From: Pseudoalteromonas sp. XMcav2-N
Lineage (GTDB): Bacteria; Pseudomonadota; Gammaproteobacteria; Enterobacterales; Alteromonadaceae
Length of the DNA: 64,000 nucleotides
Assembly (NCBI RefSeq): GCF_024124545.1
Contig: NZ_JAMXSF010000012.1
Location: 62,001-126,000, forward strand
Direction: 5' to 3'
Below are positions 36,727 to 46,277 of the stretch, piece after piece (position 1 is the stretch's first letter; each line of letters starts with the position of its first letter). The notes under the pieces are model-generated. The model was not told the DNA's origin. It saw only the letters and a list, made by a program, of their open reading frames with translations, and made no database searches. The position numbers were made by a program, and so were the translations under genes.

Positions 36727-37245
36727 ATGACAACTATCGTGAGTGTTCGCCGAGGCGACAAAGTCGTAATTGGCGGAGATGGCCAGGTCTCTCTTGGCAA
36801 TACGGTAATGAAAGGCAATGCTAAAAAAGTGCGTCGCCTGTACAACGGTAAAGTACTAGCAGGCTTTGCCGGTGGCACTGCCGACGCGTTCACCCTGTTT
36901 GAACGCTTTGAAACCAAACTGGAAATGCACCAGGGTCACCTGACCCGCGCGGCCGTTGAAATGGCAAAAGACTGGCGTACCGACAGAGCGCTACGCAAAT
37001 TAGAGGCACTGCTGGCTGTTGCCGATGAAACTGCGTCATTGATCATCACAGGCAATGGCGACGTAGTACAACCTGAGCACGACCTGATAGCCATAGGCAG
37101 TGGCGGTAACTTTGCCCAGGCCGCAGCCACTGCGCTGATTGAAAACACCGACCTGAGTGCCCGTGAAATTGTGGAAAAGAGCCTTAAGATCGCAGGCGAC
37201 ATCTGCGTCTTTACCAACAATTTCCAAACCATCGAAGAATTGTAA
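36727..37245 (+). CDS. hslV: ATP-dependent protease peptidase subunit HslV (ClpQ)
   Basis: Threonine protease of 172 residues forming a double hexamer capped by HslU. The mature N-terminus after Met removal is TTIVSVRR, with Thr1 as the nucleophile; [12 protein letters not shown] and the [15 protein letters not shown] segment are conserved. It precedes hslU by 11 bp and both must be cotranscribed. In enterics the operon is heat-shock controlled; no clear sigma-32 promoter was identified here, but a perfect 14-bp palindrome (GAGGCTTAAGCCTC, 36697-36710) lies just before the start. Confidence 0.98.
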   Translation: MTTIVSVRRGDKVVIGGDGQVSLGNTVMKGNAKKVRRLYNGKVLAGFAGGTADAFTLFERFETKLEMHQGHLTRAAVEMAKDWRTDRALRKLEALLAVADETASLIITGNGDVVQPEHDLIAIGSGGNFAQAAATALIENTDLSAREIVEKSLKIAGDICVFTNNFQTIEEL

Positions 37246-37256
37246 TAGGAATTGCC

Positions 37257-38585
37257 ATGACAGCAATGACCCCCAGAGAAATCGTCCATGAGCTTGACCA
37301 ACATATTATAGGTCAGGACAAAGCTAAAAAAGCCGTCGCCATCGCACTGAGAAACCGCTGGCGTCGTATGCAGCTCCCTGAAGAGCTGCGCAGCGAAGTT
37401 ACACCAAAAAACATCCTGATGATTGGTCCAACTGGCGTAGGTAAAACCGAGATCGCCCGTCGTCTGGCTAAACTGGCGAACGCGCCATTTATCAAAGTTG
37501 AAGCCACCAAGTTCACCGAGGTAGGCTATGTCGGTAAAGAGGTCGAAACCATTATCCGTGATTTGGTGGAAGTCTCTTTCAAAATGACGCGCGAGCAGCA
37601 AACCAAAAAGCACAAACATCGCGCTGAAGAAGCTGCGGAAGAGCGCATTTTGGATGCTCTGCTACCACCAGCGAAAGACGCCTGGGGGGAAACTCAGCAA
37701 AGCGATAACAGCTCTACGCGTCAGGTGTTCCGTAAAAAGCTACGTGAAGGCCAGCTGGATGACAAAGAGATAGACATCGACATCGCTGAAACGGCGCCTC
37801 AGGTCGAAATCATGGCGCCGCCGGGCATGGAAGAGATGACCAATCAGTTGCAGGGCATGTTCCAGAATCTGTCGGGCGACAAAAAGAAAAGCCGTAAACT
37901 GAAGATCAAAGAAGCCTTCAAGCTGTTGATTGAAGAAGAAGCCGCCAAGCTGGTCAACCCGGAAGAGCTCAAAGAGCAGGCGATTTTTGCCGTTGAGCAA
38001 AATGGTATCGTATTCATCGATGAGATTGATAAGATCTGTAAGCGTGGCGAAGCTTCAGGTCCGGATGTCAGCCGCGAAGGCGTGCAGCGCGACCTGCTTC
38101 CGCTTATCGAAGGCTCAACAGTCAGCACGAAACATGGCATGGTTAAAACGGATCATATTTTATTTATTGCCTCAGGTGCATTCCAGATGGCCAAACCTTC
38201 TGATCTCATTCCTGAGCTGCAAGGCCGTTTGCCGATCCGTGTTGAATTGGAAGCGCTCACTGCAAAAGACTTTAAACGTATTCTGACAGAACCACATGCA
38301 TCGCTCACAGAGCAGCAACAGGCCCTGATGAACACAGAAAGTGTCAGTATCGAATTCAATGATGATGCGATTGAACGCATTGCTCAGGCAGCCTGGCAAG
38401 TTAATGAAAAGACAGAAAACATTGGTGCCCGTCGTCTGCATACTGTGATGGAAAAGCTGATGGAAGAAATTTCATTCGACGCTTCCGACAAAGCCGGCGA
38501 GTCACTGACGATAGATGCCGCGTATGTCGACAAACATTTAGATATGCTGGTCCAGGACGAAGACCTGAGCCGCTTTATTCTTTAA
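37257..38585 (+). CDS. hslU: ATP-dependent protease ATPase subunit HslU (ClpY)
   Basis: AAA+ unfoldase of 442 residues feeding HslV. Walker A is [15 protein letters not shown], followed by the pore-loop segment [10 protein letters not shown]. The I domain is inserted at about 110-240, Walker B is VFIDEIDKI, and the sensor arginine lies near [13 protein letters not shown]. The C-terminus DLSRFIL, which inserts into HslV, is intact. A terminator follows directly. Confidence 0.98.
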   Translation: MTAMTPREIVHELDQHIIGQDKAKKAVAIALRNRWRRMQLPEELRSEVTPKNILMIGPTGVGKTEIARRLAKLANAPFIKVEATKFTEVGYVGKEVETIIRDLVEVSFKMTREQQTKKHKHRAEEAAEERILDALLPPAKDAWGETQQSDNSSTRQVFRKKLREGQLDDKEIDIDIAETAPQVEIMAPPGMEEMTNQLQGMFQNLSGDKKKSRKLKIKEAFKLLIEEEAAKLVNPEELKEQAIFAVEQNGIVFIDEIDKICKRGEASGPDVSREGVQRDLLPLIEGSTVSTKHGMVKTDHILFIASGAFQMAKPSDLIPELQGRLPIRVELEALTAKDFKRILTEPHASLTEQQQALMNTESVSIEFNDDAIERIAQAAWQVNEKTENIGARRLHTVMEKLMEEISFDASDKAGESLTIDAAYVDKHLDMLVQDEDLSRFIL

Positions 38586-38593
38586 CGGATACC

Positions 38594-38619
38594 AGCCCGA
38601 TCAATGATCGGGCTTTTTT
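38594..38619 (+). terminator. Terminator after hslU
   Basis: AGCCCGATC (38594-38602) and GATCGGGCT (38606-38614) pair around AAT, followed by six T in total. The start codon proposed for the next gene begins at the base right after the T-run. Confidence 0.9.
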
Positions 38620-38988
38620 ATGCCTATGTATCAAGTGACCAAACTACATTACCACACCCAGCAAAACCTGCTCGATGTGTACTTTGATGATGGCCTGACT
38701 CACTCGCTCAGCGCTGAATTTTTACGTGTCCATTCGCCTTCAGCCGAGGTGCAGGGGCATGGCCCCGGTCAGCAACAACTGGTGCTCAACAAACAGAATG
38801 TGTCCATTGGTCAAATCGAGCCGGTCGGCCACTATGCGGTCAGGCTGGTGTTTGATGACGGACACAACTCCGGGTTGTTCAGCTGGCAATACCTGAGAAA
38901 GCTGTGCGAGCAACACGAGACACTGTGGCAAGACTATCAGCAGCGTGTGTCGGCACGGCACGATGTGCCGATCAAGTTTATGCCCTGA
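38620..38988 (+). CDS. DUF971 domain protein
   Basis: A small cytoplasmic protein of 122 residues with the DUF971 fold (VTKLHYHTQQNLLDVYFDDG, then LVFDDGHNSGLFSWQYL), related to the N-terminal domain of gamma-butyrobetaine hydroxylase, where a similar domain binds zinc. No enzymatic domain is attached. Its role is unknown. Two starts are possible, 38620 and 38626; neither has a good ribosome-binding sequence, since both follow the hslU terminator directly. In many gammaproteobacteria the gene sits right behind hslVU, as here. Confidence 0.85.
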   Translation: MPMYQVTKLHYHTQQNLLDVYFDDGLTHSLSAEFLRVHSPSAEVQGHGPGQQQLVLNKQNVSIGQIEPVGHYAVRLVFDDGHNSGLFSWQYLRKLCEQHETLWQDYQQRVSARHDVPIKFMP

Positions 38989-39002
38989 CAACTTGTGTTA
39001 GA

Positions 39003-39034
39003 CAAAAAAGGCGACCTGTATGGTCGCCTTTTCT
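39003..39034. terminator. Bidirectional terminator between the DUF971 and chemoreceptor genes
   Basis: AAAAGGCGACC (39006-39016) and GGTCGCCTTTT (39022-39032) form a perfect stem with a TGTAT loop, with A and T runs on either side. Confidence 0.9.
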
Positions 39035-39053
39035 TTTATCAAACCCTGGTGGG

Positions 39054-40934
39054 TTATACCTGGTATTTTTCTACCGATTCATACAAGTTACGAGCTTGCT
39101 CTGAGAGCTCTTCACTGCTCTGTGCATTGCTGCTGGCATGCTCAGAGGCCACCTGCGCAATGTCACGGATCTTAACCACATTCTTATTCACTTCAGATGC
39201 CACCTGTTTTTGCTCATCAATGGCGGTGGCAATATGGGTGCTCATTTCCATAATGGTTTGTACATCTTCGGTGATCATGCCCAGTAAATCACCCGCACGC
39301 TCTGCCTGAGCCACGCTCTCATTACCCTGCTCGCGGCACTGCTCCATGATATTCACCACTTCGCGGGTACGCTGTTGTAAGGTAGAAATGATGCTTTCAA
39401 TTTCCTGAGTCGAATCCTGAGTACGCTGAGCCAGTGAGCGGACTTCGTCTGCCACCACCGCAAAGCCCCGACCCTGCTCACCGGCACGGGCGGCTTCAAT
39501 GGCCGCATTCAGCGCCAGCAGGTTGGTTTGCTCGGCAATACCCCGGATCACATCAAGGACAGAGCCAATAGTTTCACCATCCCGCTCTAACTGGCCCACA
39601 ACATCCGATGCCCCACCCAAAGACTCAGACAGCTGCATGATATGCTCTATAGTTGAGGTCACCTCAGTGCGACCCAGCTGGGCATTCTTATTAGTAGACT
39701 CGGCTTTTTCCGCAGCCGCTTCGGTATTGTGTGAGATATCCTGGATAGTCGCCTGCATTTCGGTTGCTGCCGTTGCGACCATATCGGCTTCATGAAGCTG
39801 CTCAGTCATGCCGGCACTGGTCTGTGCCGTGGTATCCGACAAGTGATGGGTTGCATCATTAATGATCGCCAGCGCACTGTTCACATCACCAATCAGCTCT
39901 TTAAAGTCGCCAATCAGACTATTGAAGTCTTTGGTCATCAGAGTGATTTCGTCATTACCCGTCTGTTCAATTGGAATACGCAAATTGTTTTCGCGGCGGA
40001 TCCGCTCTATGGTCTGATAAACCCGTTCAACCGGACCAATAATCGACCGACTAGTCGATAAAACCAAAATCATCACCAACACGGATGCCACCACAAAAAT
40101 GACCAGTGCGGCCATTTGCGCTGTTCGGGCATTATCGGCAACCTCTTGTTTGGCCTGATTGACAATCTGGCTCACCACCGCATCACTTTGCTCCACGCTT
40201 TGCTTCATGCTGCCGAGAGCGCCACTGTTAAGGTCCAGACCCAACTTGGTCTGTGCATCCACTAAATTTCTGAAGCGAGTCTGATATTGCTTGATCAGGG
40301 TCTGGATCTGACGCTCATATTGGGCGTCAAAACCCGCCGACTTAACCTGCCCCTCAAATTTGCTGATTTGATCGTCAAACTTCTTGAGGTATTTTAAATC
40401 CAGTCGCAGCATAAAGTCTTTTTCAGCCCGGCGGAGCATCAACATGCTTACCAGCAGATCGTCGCGTTCTTGCTGCTTTAGCATAGTCTCAACTTCATGA
40501 ACGGCACTACGCAGCGCGCCATACAGCCCGTCTTTAGGATGCAGGCCGATGGTTTTTTGCAAGTTAACAACGTTGTTAAAGTCGTCCACATAAGTTTGTG
40601 CCAGGCGCTCGAACTCACGTAAATTGCTATCGTCTATACCGAATTCAGCAAAAATCTCGTCCAGTAGAGCAGCCTTACGCTGCAGCTCGCTGTAATCCTT
40701 GGCATATAAATCCAGTGCCTCAGTATCTTTATAGAACAAAAAGTTCTTCTCGTGTTTGCGCATAGAGAGCTCATGAATATCGAGCTCTTCTGCATACTGA
40801 ATGGTTTCATTCAGCTTACGCATGGTACTGGCTTCGATCATGATCACTGCCAGCATAACGACTAAAGCCACACCCACAACCAGCGCATTCAATTGCAAGC
40901 GCCGCTTAATGGTTAGATTTTCCAGAAATGCCAT
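39054..40934 (-). CDS. Methyl-accepting chemotaxis protein with helical bimodular sensor domain
   Basis: Inner-membrane chemoreceptor of about 626 residues. Transmembrane helices lie near residues 15-37 and 285-305. The periplasmic part is all-helical with the repeated signature of the HBM domain: [13 protein letters not shown] in the first module and [20 protein letters not shown] in the second. HBM receptors such as McpS of Pseudomonas bind organic acids; the ligand here is unknown. A HAMP domain and a signalling domain follow, with the tip [23 protein letters not shown] at 40934 is preferred to the in-frame TTG at 40946. It is one of four chemoreceptors in the window. Confidence 0.92.
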   Translation of the reverse strand: MAFLENLTIKRRLQLNALVVGVALVVMLAVIMIEASTMRKLNETIQYAEELDIHELSMRKHEKNFLFYKDTEALDLYAKDYSELQRKAALLDEIFAEFGIDDSNLREFERLAQTYVDDFNNVVNLQKTIGLHPKDGLYGALRSAVHEVETMLKQQERDDLLVSMLMLRRAEKDFMLRLDLKYLKKFDDQISKFEGQVKSAGFDAQYERQIQTLIKQYQTRFRNLVDAQTKLGLDLNSGALGSMKQSVEQSDAVVSQIVNQAKQEVADNARTAQMAALVIFVVASVLVMILVLSTSRSIIGPVERVYQTIERIRRENNLRIPIEQTGNDEITLMTKDFNSLIGDFKELIGDVNSALAIINDATHHLSDTTAQTSAGMTEQLHEADMVATAATEMQATIQDISHNTEAAAEKAESTNKNAQLGRTEVTSTIEHIMQLSESLGGASDVVGQLERDGETIGSVLDVIRGIAEQTNLLALNAAIEAARAGEQGRGFAVVADEVRSLAQRTQDSTQEIESIISTLQQRTREVVNIMEQCREQGNESVAQAERAGDLLGMITEDVQTIMEMSTHIATAIDEQKQVASEVNKNVVKIRDIAQVASEHASSNAQSSEELSEQARNLYESVEKYQV

Positions 40935-41042
40935 ACGGTTACCCAATTATTACAAGACCTGCAATAAGTATAGATTATTCCGTCAGCATCGCCGCGCACT
41001 ATTTATCAATTTTGCACGACTTTATTACTATTTGCGCATTAA

Positions 41043-42095
41043 TTAAGCAGCCCTTGATGCTTTATTGAGCACAGTTTGCCAGAGCGTGTCATGTAGCTCA
41101 CTGACATTGCCCCATTGTCCCTTGGTTAGCCACAACGCCAACGGTGTTGCATCACTTGGGAAATTGATCTGTTGCCCCGCAGGAGATTCGAGCCACTCAT
41201 CGAGGGCTTCGGAATTAAGATAATTCATTACCTGGGCCAGCCCCAGTGATTGTAATGTCATCGCATTGCTTTGCTGCTCAAATTGTCCCTGTAAAGGCTT
41301 TAACAGCAATTTTTTACCAAACTTCAGTGCTTCACTGGACAGCTCAAACCCGGCATTTGCCACAACGCCGGACGCATTGGCCAGATCACAGATAAAGCCG
41401 TCGCGCGAGGGCGAGCGCAGATGGATATGGTTAATAGAGGTGTTGTGTGCATCCGGGTGGTAGCAATAAAATTCCTTGTCCGGAAAGTCTTTTAGCAGCT
41501 CAACAATGTGAGACAAGTCTTCAAATGGCAGATAGACCAGCACTTTATTGGCAACCGACTGATTACCAAAGTCACCAGGCTGATACGGAATAAAGGGGGG
41601 TACTATGTTTTCTGCAAAGGGTTGCCAGTGCACACCAAGATGAATATCAGCCGGCGCAAACCAGCGAATGAGTGAGCGCAGTAAAAAATTACCACCGAAT
41701 AAAGGCACATTGGGTGATAAAAAGGCACTTTGATGACTCATTGCAACCACAGGGACTTTTGCCCTTCGTGCCGCCCAGGCGGTCACCGGCTCAAAGTCGT
41801 TAAAGACCATATCGTAGCCGCGCATATCAAACGCCCGAACATCTTTGACGAAGCGACCGAGTCGCAACTGCTGGAGCGTGCCCTGATAATTTAATCGACC
41901 ATGCTTAGTCGCAAAGCTGATCCCGCGCCGGGTTTGATATTCACCGAACACCGACATATCAAAATAGCGCTCGTCTGGTCGACCAGAGAATACATAGTCA
42001 ACGTCGATCCCCAATCGGGTAAAACATTCTGCCATCACCCGTGCACGAGTGATATGGCCGTTGCCAGTCCCTTGTACGCCATATAAAATCTTCAT
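41043..42095 (-). CDS. Glycosyltransferase of the MJ1255-like family
   Basis: A protein of about 350 residues beginning MKILYGVQGTGNGHITRA, a glycine-rich loop typical of GT-B glycosyltransferases related to MurG and glycosyltransferase family 28. The C-terminal half carries the nucleotide-sugar-site-like VANAGFELSSEALKFGKKLL. The start at 42095 is chosen because the first 12 residues of the longer frame are inside the upstream gene and do not resemble the family. Start and upstream stop overlap in ATGA, so translation is probably coupled to the PAP2 phosphatase. Together they suggest a lipid-linked sugar modification at the inner membrane; the acceptor is unknown. Confidence 0.8.
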   Translation of the reverse strand: MKILYGVQGTGNGHITRARVMAECFTRLGIDVDYVFSGRPDERYFDMSVFGEYQTRRGISFATKHGRLNYQGTLQQLRLGRFVKDVRAFDMRGYDMVFNDFEPVTAWAARRAKVPVVAMSHQSAFLSPNVPLFGGNFLLRSLIRWFAPADIHLGVHWQPFAENIVPPFIPYQPGDFGNQSVANKVLVYLPFEDLSHIVELLKDFPDKEFYCYHPDAHNTSINHIHLRSPSRDGFICDLANASGVVANAGFELSSEALKFGKKLLLKPLQGQFEQQSNAMTLQSLGLAQVMNYLNSEALDEWLESPAGQQINFPSDATPLALWLTKGQWGNVSELHDTLWQTVLNKASRAA

Positions 42096-42613
42096 AATTC
42101 CCCTACAACTCCTATTGCCAGCAAAGCACAACCGCTACCTATAATCGCGCCCAGAATGACATCAATTGGATAGTGCACACCAACCACAATTCTCGACAAA
42201 GACACTCCGGACGCCCAAATCATCAATGGCAAAGCCAGTGCAGGAAAAGGCTCCATCAGACACGTGGCGTATAACCAGGCACCGGCACTATGTCCGGAGG
42301 GCATGCTAAATTTATCACTTGGTGTAAGCATGGCCTTAACAGCAAGGCAATCACAGGGCCGGATCCGTGCGATACGGTTTTTCAGGTAAAGGTAAAGTGG
42401 CCGCTCAATGGCAAATGCGACCACAGCACAGAGTGCAAACTGCTGGCCCACCTCCCCCATAAACAGCGCACTCAGGATGCCAAGGATCACATATAGTCCA
42501 CCGTTTCCGCTTTTTGACAGTGCCAACATCACCATTTTGAACCAGGGCTTACACTCGGGTTTATAAAGGGCGAAATACAGCGCCGTATCGAGTTTAATGA
42601 TCTGTGTTTTCAT
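42092..42613 (-). CDS. PAP2-family membrane phosphatase
   Basis: An inner-membrane phosphatase of 173 residues with several hydrophobic helices and the three acid-phosphatase motifs: KNRIARIRP, PSGHSAG and SRIVVGVHYPID. Members dephosphorylate undecaprenyl pyrophosphate, phosphatidic acid or related lipids. The stop overlaps the start of the following glycosyltransferase gene by 4 bp, so the pair is an operon, and the substrate is likely a lipid phosphate released or needed by that transferase (inference). Confidence 0.9.
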   Translation of the reverse strand: MKTQIIKLDTALYFALYKPECKPWFKMVMLALSKSGNGGLYVILGILSALFMGEVGQQFALCAVVAFAIERPLYLYLKNRIARIRPCDCLAVKAMLTPSDKFSMPSGHSAGAWLYATCLMEPFPALALPLMIWASGVSLSRIVVGVHYPIDVILGAIIGSGCALLAIGVVGEL

Positions 42614-42711
42614 AGTTCATGCTTACATTTGTTCACAATTTCAGCATAGAAGAGCTAAATAACACTGCCACGACATTTTTGTGACACAATTATGTATGTT
42701 GATTCAAAGCA

Positions 42712-42739
42712 TTGCGCACCTACGTAATGGGAGTATACT
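42712..42739 (+). promoter_or_regulatory. Predicted sigma-70 promoter of rraA
   Basis: TTGCGC (42712-42717) and TATACT (42734-42739) are 16 bp apart, 35 bp before the chosen rraA start. Confidence 0.6.
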
Positions 42740-42774
42740 GGGCTCTGAATTCAGTTATTTTCGAGGACGCCCGT

Positions 42775-43281
42775 ATGGATTACAGCACTTCCGACTTATG
42801 TGACCATTTTGCCGATGCCGTTGATGTATTGGAGCCAATGTTTATCAATTTTGGGGGTCAAAGCGCCTTTAGTGGTCGTATTAAAACGCTTAAGTGCTTT
42901 GAGAATAATGAGCTGATTAACCAGACACTACAGCAAGATGGCACTGGCCAGATACTTTTAATTGATGGCGGGGGCTCCACGCGTCGCGCACTCATTGATA
43001 TCGAGCTTGCTGAGCTGGCAATCGAGAATAACTGGCAGGGTATTATCGTCTATGGCGCAGTTCGGCACGTTGAAGAACTGGAAGAGTGCGACATCGGAAT
43101 TCAGGCCATTGCATCCATCCCTGTCGCAGCCGACAGCCATGGCAGTGGTGAACAAGGCATCCCCGTGAACTTCGCTGGCGTATCTTTTTACGACGATGAT
43201 TTCCTGTATGCCGATGCAACGGGCATTATTATTTCTGCGGAAGAGCTACTGCTGGAAGTCGACGACGAGCAGAGCGAATAG
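42775..43281 (+). CDS. rraA: Ribonuclease E activity regulator RraA
   Basis: A 168-residue protein of the RraA/MenG-like fold that trims RNase E activity by binding its C-terminal scaffold. The N-terminus [12 protein letters not shown], the loop [15 protein letters not shown] and the segment [21 protein letters not shown] are family text. The longer frame from 42712 would place the predicted -10 inside the coding region, so the ATG at 42775, with GGA 8 nt upstream, is used. A weak terminator follows. Confidence 0.95.
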   Translation: MDYSTSDLCDHFADAVDVLEPMFINFGGQSAFSGRIKTLKCFENNELINQTLQQDGTGQILLIDGGGSTRRALIDIELAELAIENNWQGIIVYGAVRHVEELEECDIGIQAIASIPVAADSHGSGEQGIPVNFAGVSFYDDDFLYADATGIIISAEELLLEVDDEQSE

Positions 43282-43304
43282 CATAGCCTTTTATTAATTC
43301 ATTC

Positions 43305-43330
43305 GGGCAAAGCCTGCCTTTGCCCTGTTT
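43305..43330 (+). terminator. Weak terminator after rraA
   Basis: GGGCAAAG (43305-43312) and CTTTGCCC (43318-43325) pair around CCTGC, followed by TGTTT, a short and interrupted T-run. Confidence 0.55.
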
Positions 43331-43353
43331 AACCCCATTGATCGACCAATATT

Positions 43354-44412
43354 ATGAGTAACCACTGGCTTCATATCTACAGCGAAGCGGACATCACCGC
43401 GTTTAGTCACACCCGAGAAAATGAGCAACGCTTTTGGCAAACCCTGTCATTCCTGCAACCCAAAGAGGACCTAACTCAGGCTCTGCGCGATGCGGCGCAA
43501 TTCGGCATTAAGTATGTGTTGATTGCCATCAACGAAGATTTAGGTCCCCGGGCAAACTGTGGCCGGGGTGGTGCGCACCTGGGGTGGCAGGCATTTTTAC
43601 AGCGTTTTCTGAACTTACCCTGCAACCGTTTTCTGGCTCCGGATGATGTCTTACTGCTAGGGGAAGTCAGATGTGACGACTTGCAACAGCAAGGCGCTGA
43701 TCTGGACAACCGAGATGCGCAGCAACTCGCGCAATTACGTACCTTAAATGCTGAGCTAGATGAGCGTGTCAGCGTTGTGATGAAAGCCATCTTTGATGCC
43801 GGACTCACGCCCATAGTGATTGGTGGTGGCCACAACAACTGTTTTGGTATATTGCAGGCACTGGCGCAAAGTACACAGCAAGCGTGTCATGCCATTAACT
43901 TTGACCCGCATGCTGACTTTCGTGCGCTTGAGGGACGCCACTCAGGTAACGGCTTTAGCTATGCTTATAAACAAGGTTATCTGGCGGATTATCATGTTGT
44001 CGGAATGCATGAACAGAAAAACAACCATACCATTATCAGTGCATTAGATAAGGCCGGATTCAGTTACAGCAGTTACCAGGATATCCTGGTGCGCCGAAAA
44101 CTATCCCTGACTGAAGCCTGTAATACCGGACTGCGTCGCTTTGCCGAACGTGCACCACTGGGCGTCGAGGTCGATGTCGATGCCATCTCTGGCATGCCAG
44201 TTAGCGCCTACACAAACTGTGGGTTTACGGTCAATGACGCCGAGCATTTTGTCCATCTGGCCGCCAGTCAGGATAATGTCCGTTATCTGCACTTATGCGA
44301 AGCTGCACCTGAACACCACCCTCAAGGACTACAGCAAGGGATCAGTGATGCAGGTCAGGTTTTGGCCTCTCTGGTTTGTAGCTACTTACAGGCACGCAAG
44401 TCAGACGTTTAA
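43354..44412 (+). CDS. Ureohydrolase of the arginase family, formimidoylglutamase-like
   Basis: A 352-residue protein with the manganese-site segments of the arginase fold in modified form: GGGHNN (His160), FDPHADFR (Asp184, His186, Asp188) and EVDVDAISG (Asp274, Asp276). Arginase and agmatinase read GGDHS, DAHxD and SxDxDxxDP. GGGH is typical of formimidoylglutamase (HutG), and the nearby hutI and hutC genes suggest histidine degradation. It is not in the hutI transcription unit, and no HutC-type palindrome was seen upstream. Enzymatic activity and substrate therefore remain tentative. Its stop codon overlaps that of the convergent GGDEF-EAL gene. Confidence 0.75.
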   Translation: MSNHWLHIYSEADITAFSHTRENEQRFWQTLSFLQPKEDLTQALRDAAQFGIKYVLIAINEDLGPRANCGRGGAHLGWQAFLQRFLNLPCNRFLAPDDVLLLGEVRCDDLQQQGADLDNRDAQQLAQLRTLNAELDERVSVVMKAIFDAGLTPIVIGGGHNNCFGILQALAQSTQQACHAINFDPHADFRALEGRHSGNGFSYAYKQGYLADYHVVGMHEQKNNHTIISALDKAGFSYSSYQDILVRRKLSLTEACNTGLRRFAERAPLGVEVDVDAISGMPVSAYTNCGFTVNDAEHFVHLAASQDNVRYLHLCEAAPEHHPQGLQQGISDAGQVLASLVCSYLQARKSDV

Positions 44413-46253
44413 TGTGAATCTGGCTGAGGCGAAACAGATGCATCTTCCGGATGCTCCCAGCGCCATTGCTTCAGCCAGCTGATCATCCCAACACTACTCA
44501 AAGGTCTGGCAAAATAATAGCCCTGCGCAGCAAAGGTATTCAGACTTTTCACAAACTGGAGTTGCTCTGGTGACTCAACGCCTTCACAGATCACTTTACA
44601 TGCCTGGATCTGTTGCATTTCAACAATGCCACGCACGACACTTTTAAACGACCCCTGATTGCCATGGTCAAGAGTGAGTGAGCGGCCCAGTTTGACATAA
44701 TCAACTGTCAGCTGAGGTAGCTTCGACAAAGTAACCGGCGTTTCACCAAAACTGTCAATACACAGGCGTATTCCTATTGAACGTAACCGAGACACCATCG
44801 CGATACCCTGAGGGTCAAGGCTGGTAAATAAACTGGAAGGACATTCAATAATGAGATCCCCTGGCTTTAACTGATGCTCCAGCAGAACGTGATCAATAAA
44901 CTCTATGAATTCTTCATGCAACATTTCCGGACCAAACAGATTCAAACTCAGTGGCATTGAAATACCTTCCACACGCAGCGCTAACGCAATCTCAGCTGCG
45001 CGCTCAATCACATACTGTGCAACGGGTAATGCCAGCCCAGCGATGCGAATGTCCTCAATGAACTTGCCCGCTGCCAGAATTCCCTGTTTGGGATGTTGCC
45101 AACGCAACAGCAACTCAAGAAATTCAATATCACCGTCTTCATTGCGCACAACAGGTTGAAAATACAGCTCCAGTTCTTTTCTGAAGTCAATATGAGCCAG
45201 CTCGGCCAGACGAGCCTGCTGCTCCAGTCGATTGATTTGCATTTGTTGCTGATAAGGTGCGATGGCGCTGTCAGGCTGACTATCCAGTGCTAAAAATGCG
45301 CAGGTTAACAGGTTTTCGAATTGTCCCTGTTCTTCGTCACAATTCACATAGCTGGCACGTGCCTTAACCTCTATCGTGCAGTTACCCACATTGAACGGCT
45401 TCAGCGTGCTTTCAATGATTTCGTTGATCATCTGCTCATGCAGGTGGTGCTGATTAACCAGACTACAGACAAATACAAAGTGCAGGCCGCCTAAATGTGC
45501 CAGCCGGGATACATCATTACCCAACGGCACTGGCATCACATCAGGATGCTGTAAATGTTGCTTTATACGGTTGGCCGACTGAGCCAGTAACAGATCGCCA
45601 AACTCCCGGCCAAGGTGAAAATTCACCTGTTGAAATCCTTCAAGGCGGATCATGACTAACATAGCCGCACTGGGGTCTCGCTGCCGGAAGTCATAAAACG
45701 CACTGCGAAAGCCAGCCCTGTCGGGCAGCTCCAGAATGTCAGCCGTTTTACCCTCCTCGGTACCAGCCTGTTGCACCTGCACCTGAGGCATTCTTGCTAA
45801 CATCAGTTCGGCCAGAAACATCGGTAATAAAGCGGCGACCAGTAAACCCGGTGTTAGCTGCCAATAAAGTACGCCAGCCAATGCCAATGCGGCGCCACAG
45901 GCACTGAGACAGGTGACCACCTGAAATCTCAGCTGTTCTGATCGCAGCGCCAGCCAGACATGTAACACCAGCAGCGGTGCCAGCAGGTAAGAAAAATAGT
46001 GTGTCGTATTGGCGAGGTATGCCAACACCACTGCGGTTGTAGTGGCATACAATAACCGGTGCAATGGCTGCTGACTGACGATAATGGCTGCAACACTGGC
46101 ACTGAGTAAGGTCCCGGCTACAAACGCCACCAGCAAAGGTGACTGTGGGCCTGAGACTTGCCAGAAGGTAGCTGCCGACACCACCGGAGCGAACAGGACC
46201 AGAAGCAAGGTCATACTTATATTACCATGTTTTAGCAGCGCACTTTTTGTCAT
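44409..46253 (-). CDS. Membrane protein with degenerate GGDEF and EAL domains
   Basis: A 614-residue protein. About five or six hydrophobic helices occupy residues 14-155. A GGDEF-fold domain follows (about 172-335) in which the active-site loop reads GGLHF (255-259), so the catalytic acidic residues are lost. A C-terminal EAL-fold domain (about 345-600) has ELL (380-382) in place of EAL and IDSFGE (499-504) in place of the metal-binding IDDFGT, while NLFG and EGVE are kept. It is therefore probably neither a cyclase nor an active phosphodiesterase, and more likely binds c-di-GMP or RNA-regulatory partners, as CsrD with its degenerate domains does. No HAMP domain is visible. Confidence 0.85.
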   Translation of the reverse strand: MTKSALLKHGNISMTLLLVLFAPVVSAATFWQVSGPQSPLLVAFVAGTLLSASVAAIIVSQQPLHRLLYATTTAVVLAYLANTTHYFSYLLAPLLVLHVWLALRSEQLRFQVVTCLSACGAALALAGVLYWQLTPGLLVAALLPMFLAELMLARMPQVQVQQAGTEEGKTADILELPDRAGFRSAFYDFRQRDPSAAMLVMIRLEGFQQVNFHLGREFGDLLLAQSANRIKQHLQHPDVMPVPLGNDVSRLAHLGGLHFVFVCSLVNQHHLHEQMINEIIESTLKPFNVGNCTIEVKARASYVNCDEEQGQFENLLTCAFLALDSQPDSAIAPYQQQMQINRLEQQARLAELAHIDFRKELELYFQPVVRNEDGDIEFLELLLRWQHPKQGILAAGKFIEDIRIAGLALPVAQYVIERAAEIALALRVEGISMPLSLNLFGPEMLHEEFIEFIDHVLLEHQLKPGDLIIECPSSLFTSLDPQGIAMVSRLRSIGIRLCIDSFGETPVTLSKLPQLTVDYVKLGRSLTLDHGNQGSFKSVVRGIVEMQQIQACKVICEGVESPEQLQFVKSLNTFAAQGYYFARPLSSVGMISWLKQWRWEHPEDASVSPQPDSH

Positions 46254-46277
46254 CGACAGACCATTGCGAAATTCATA

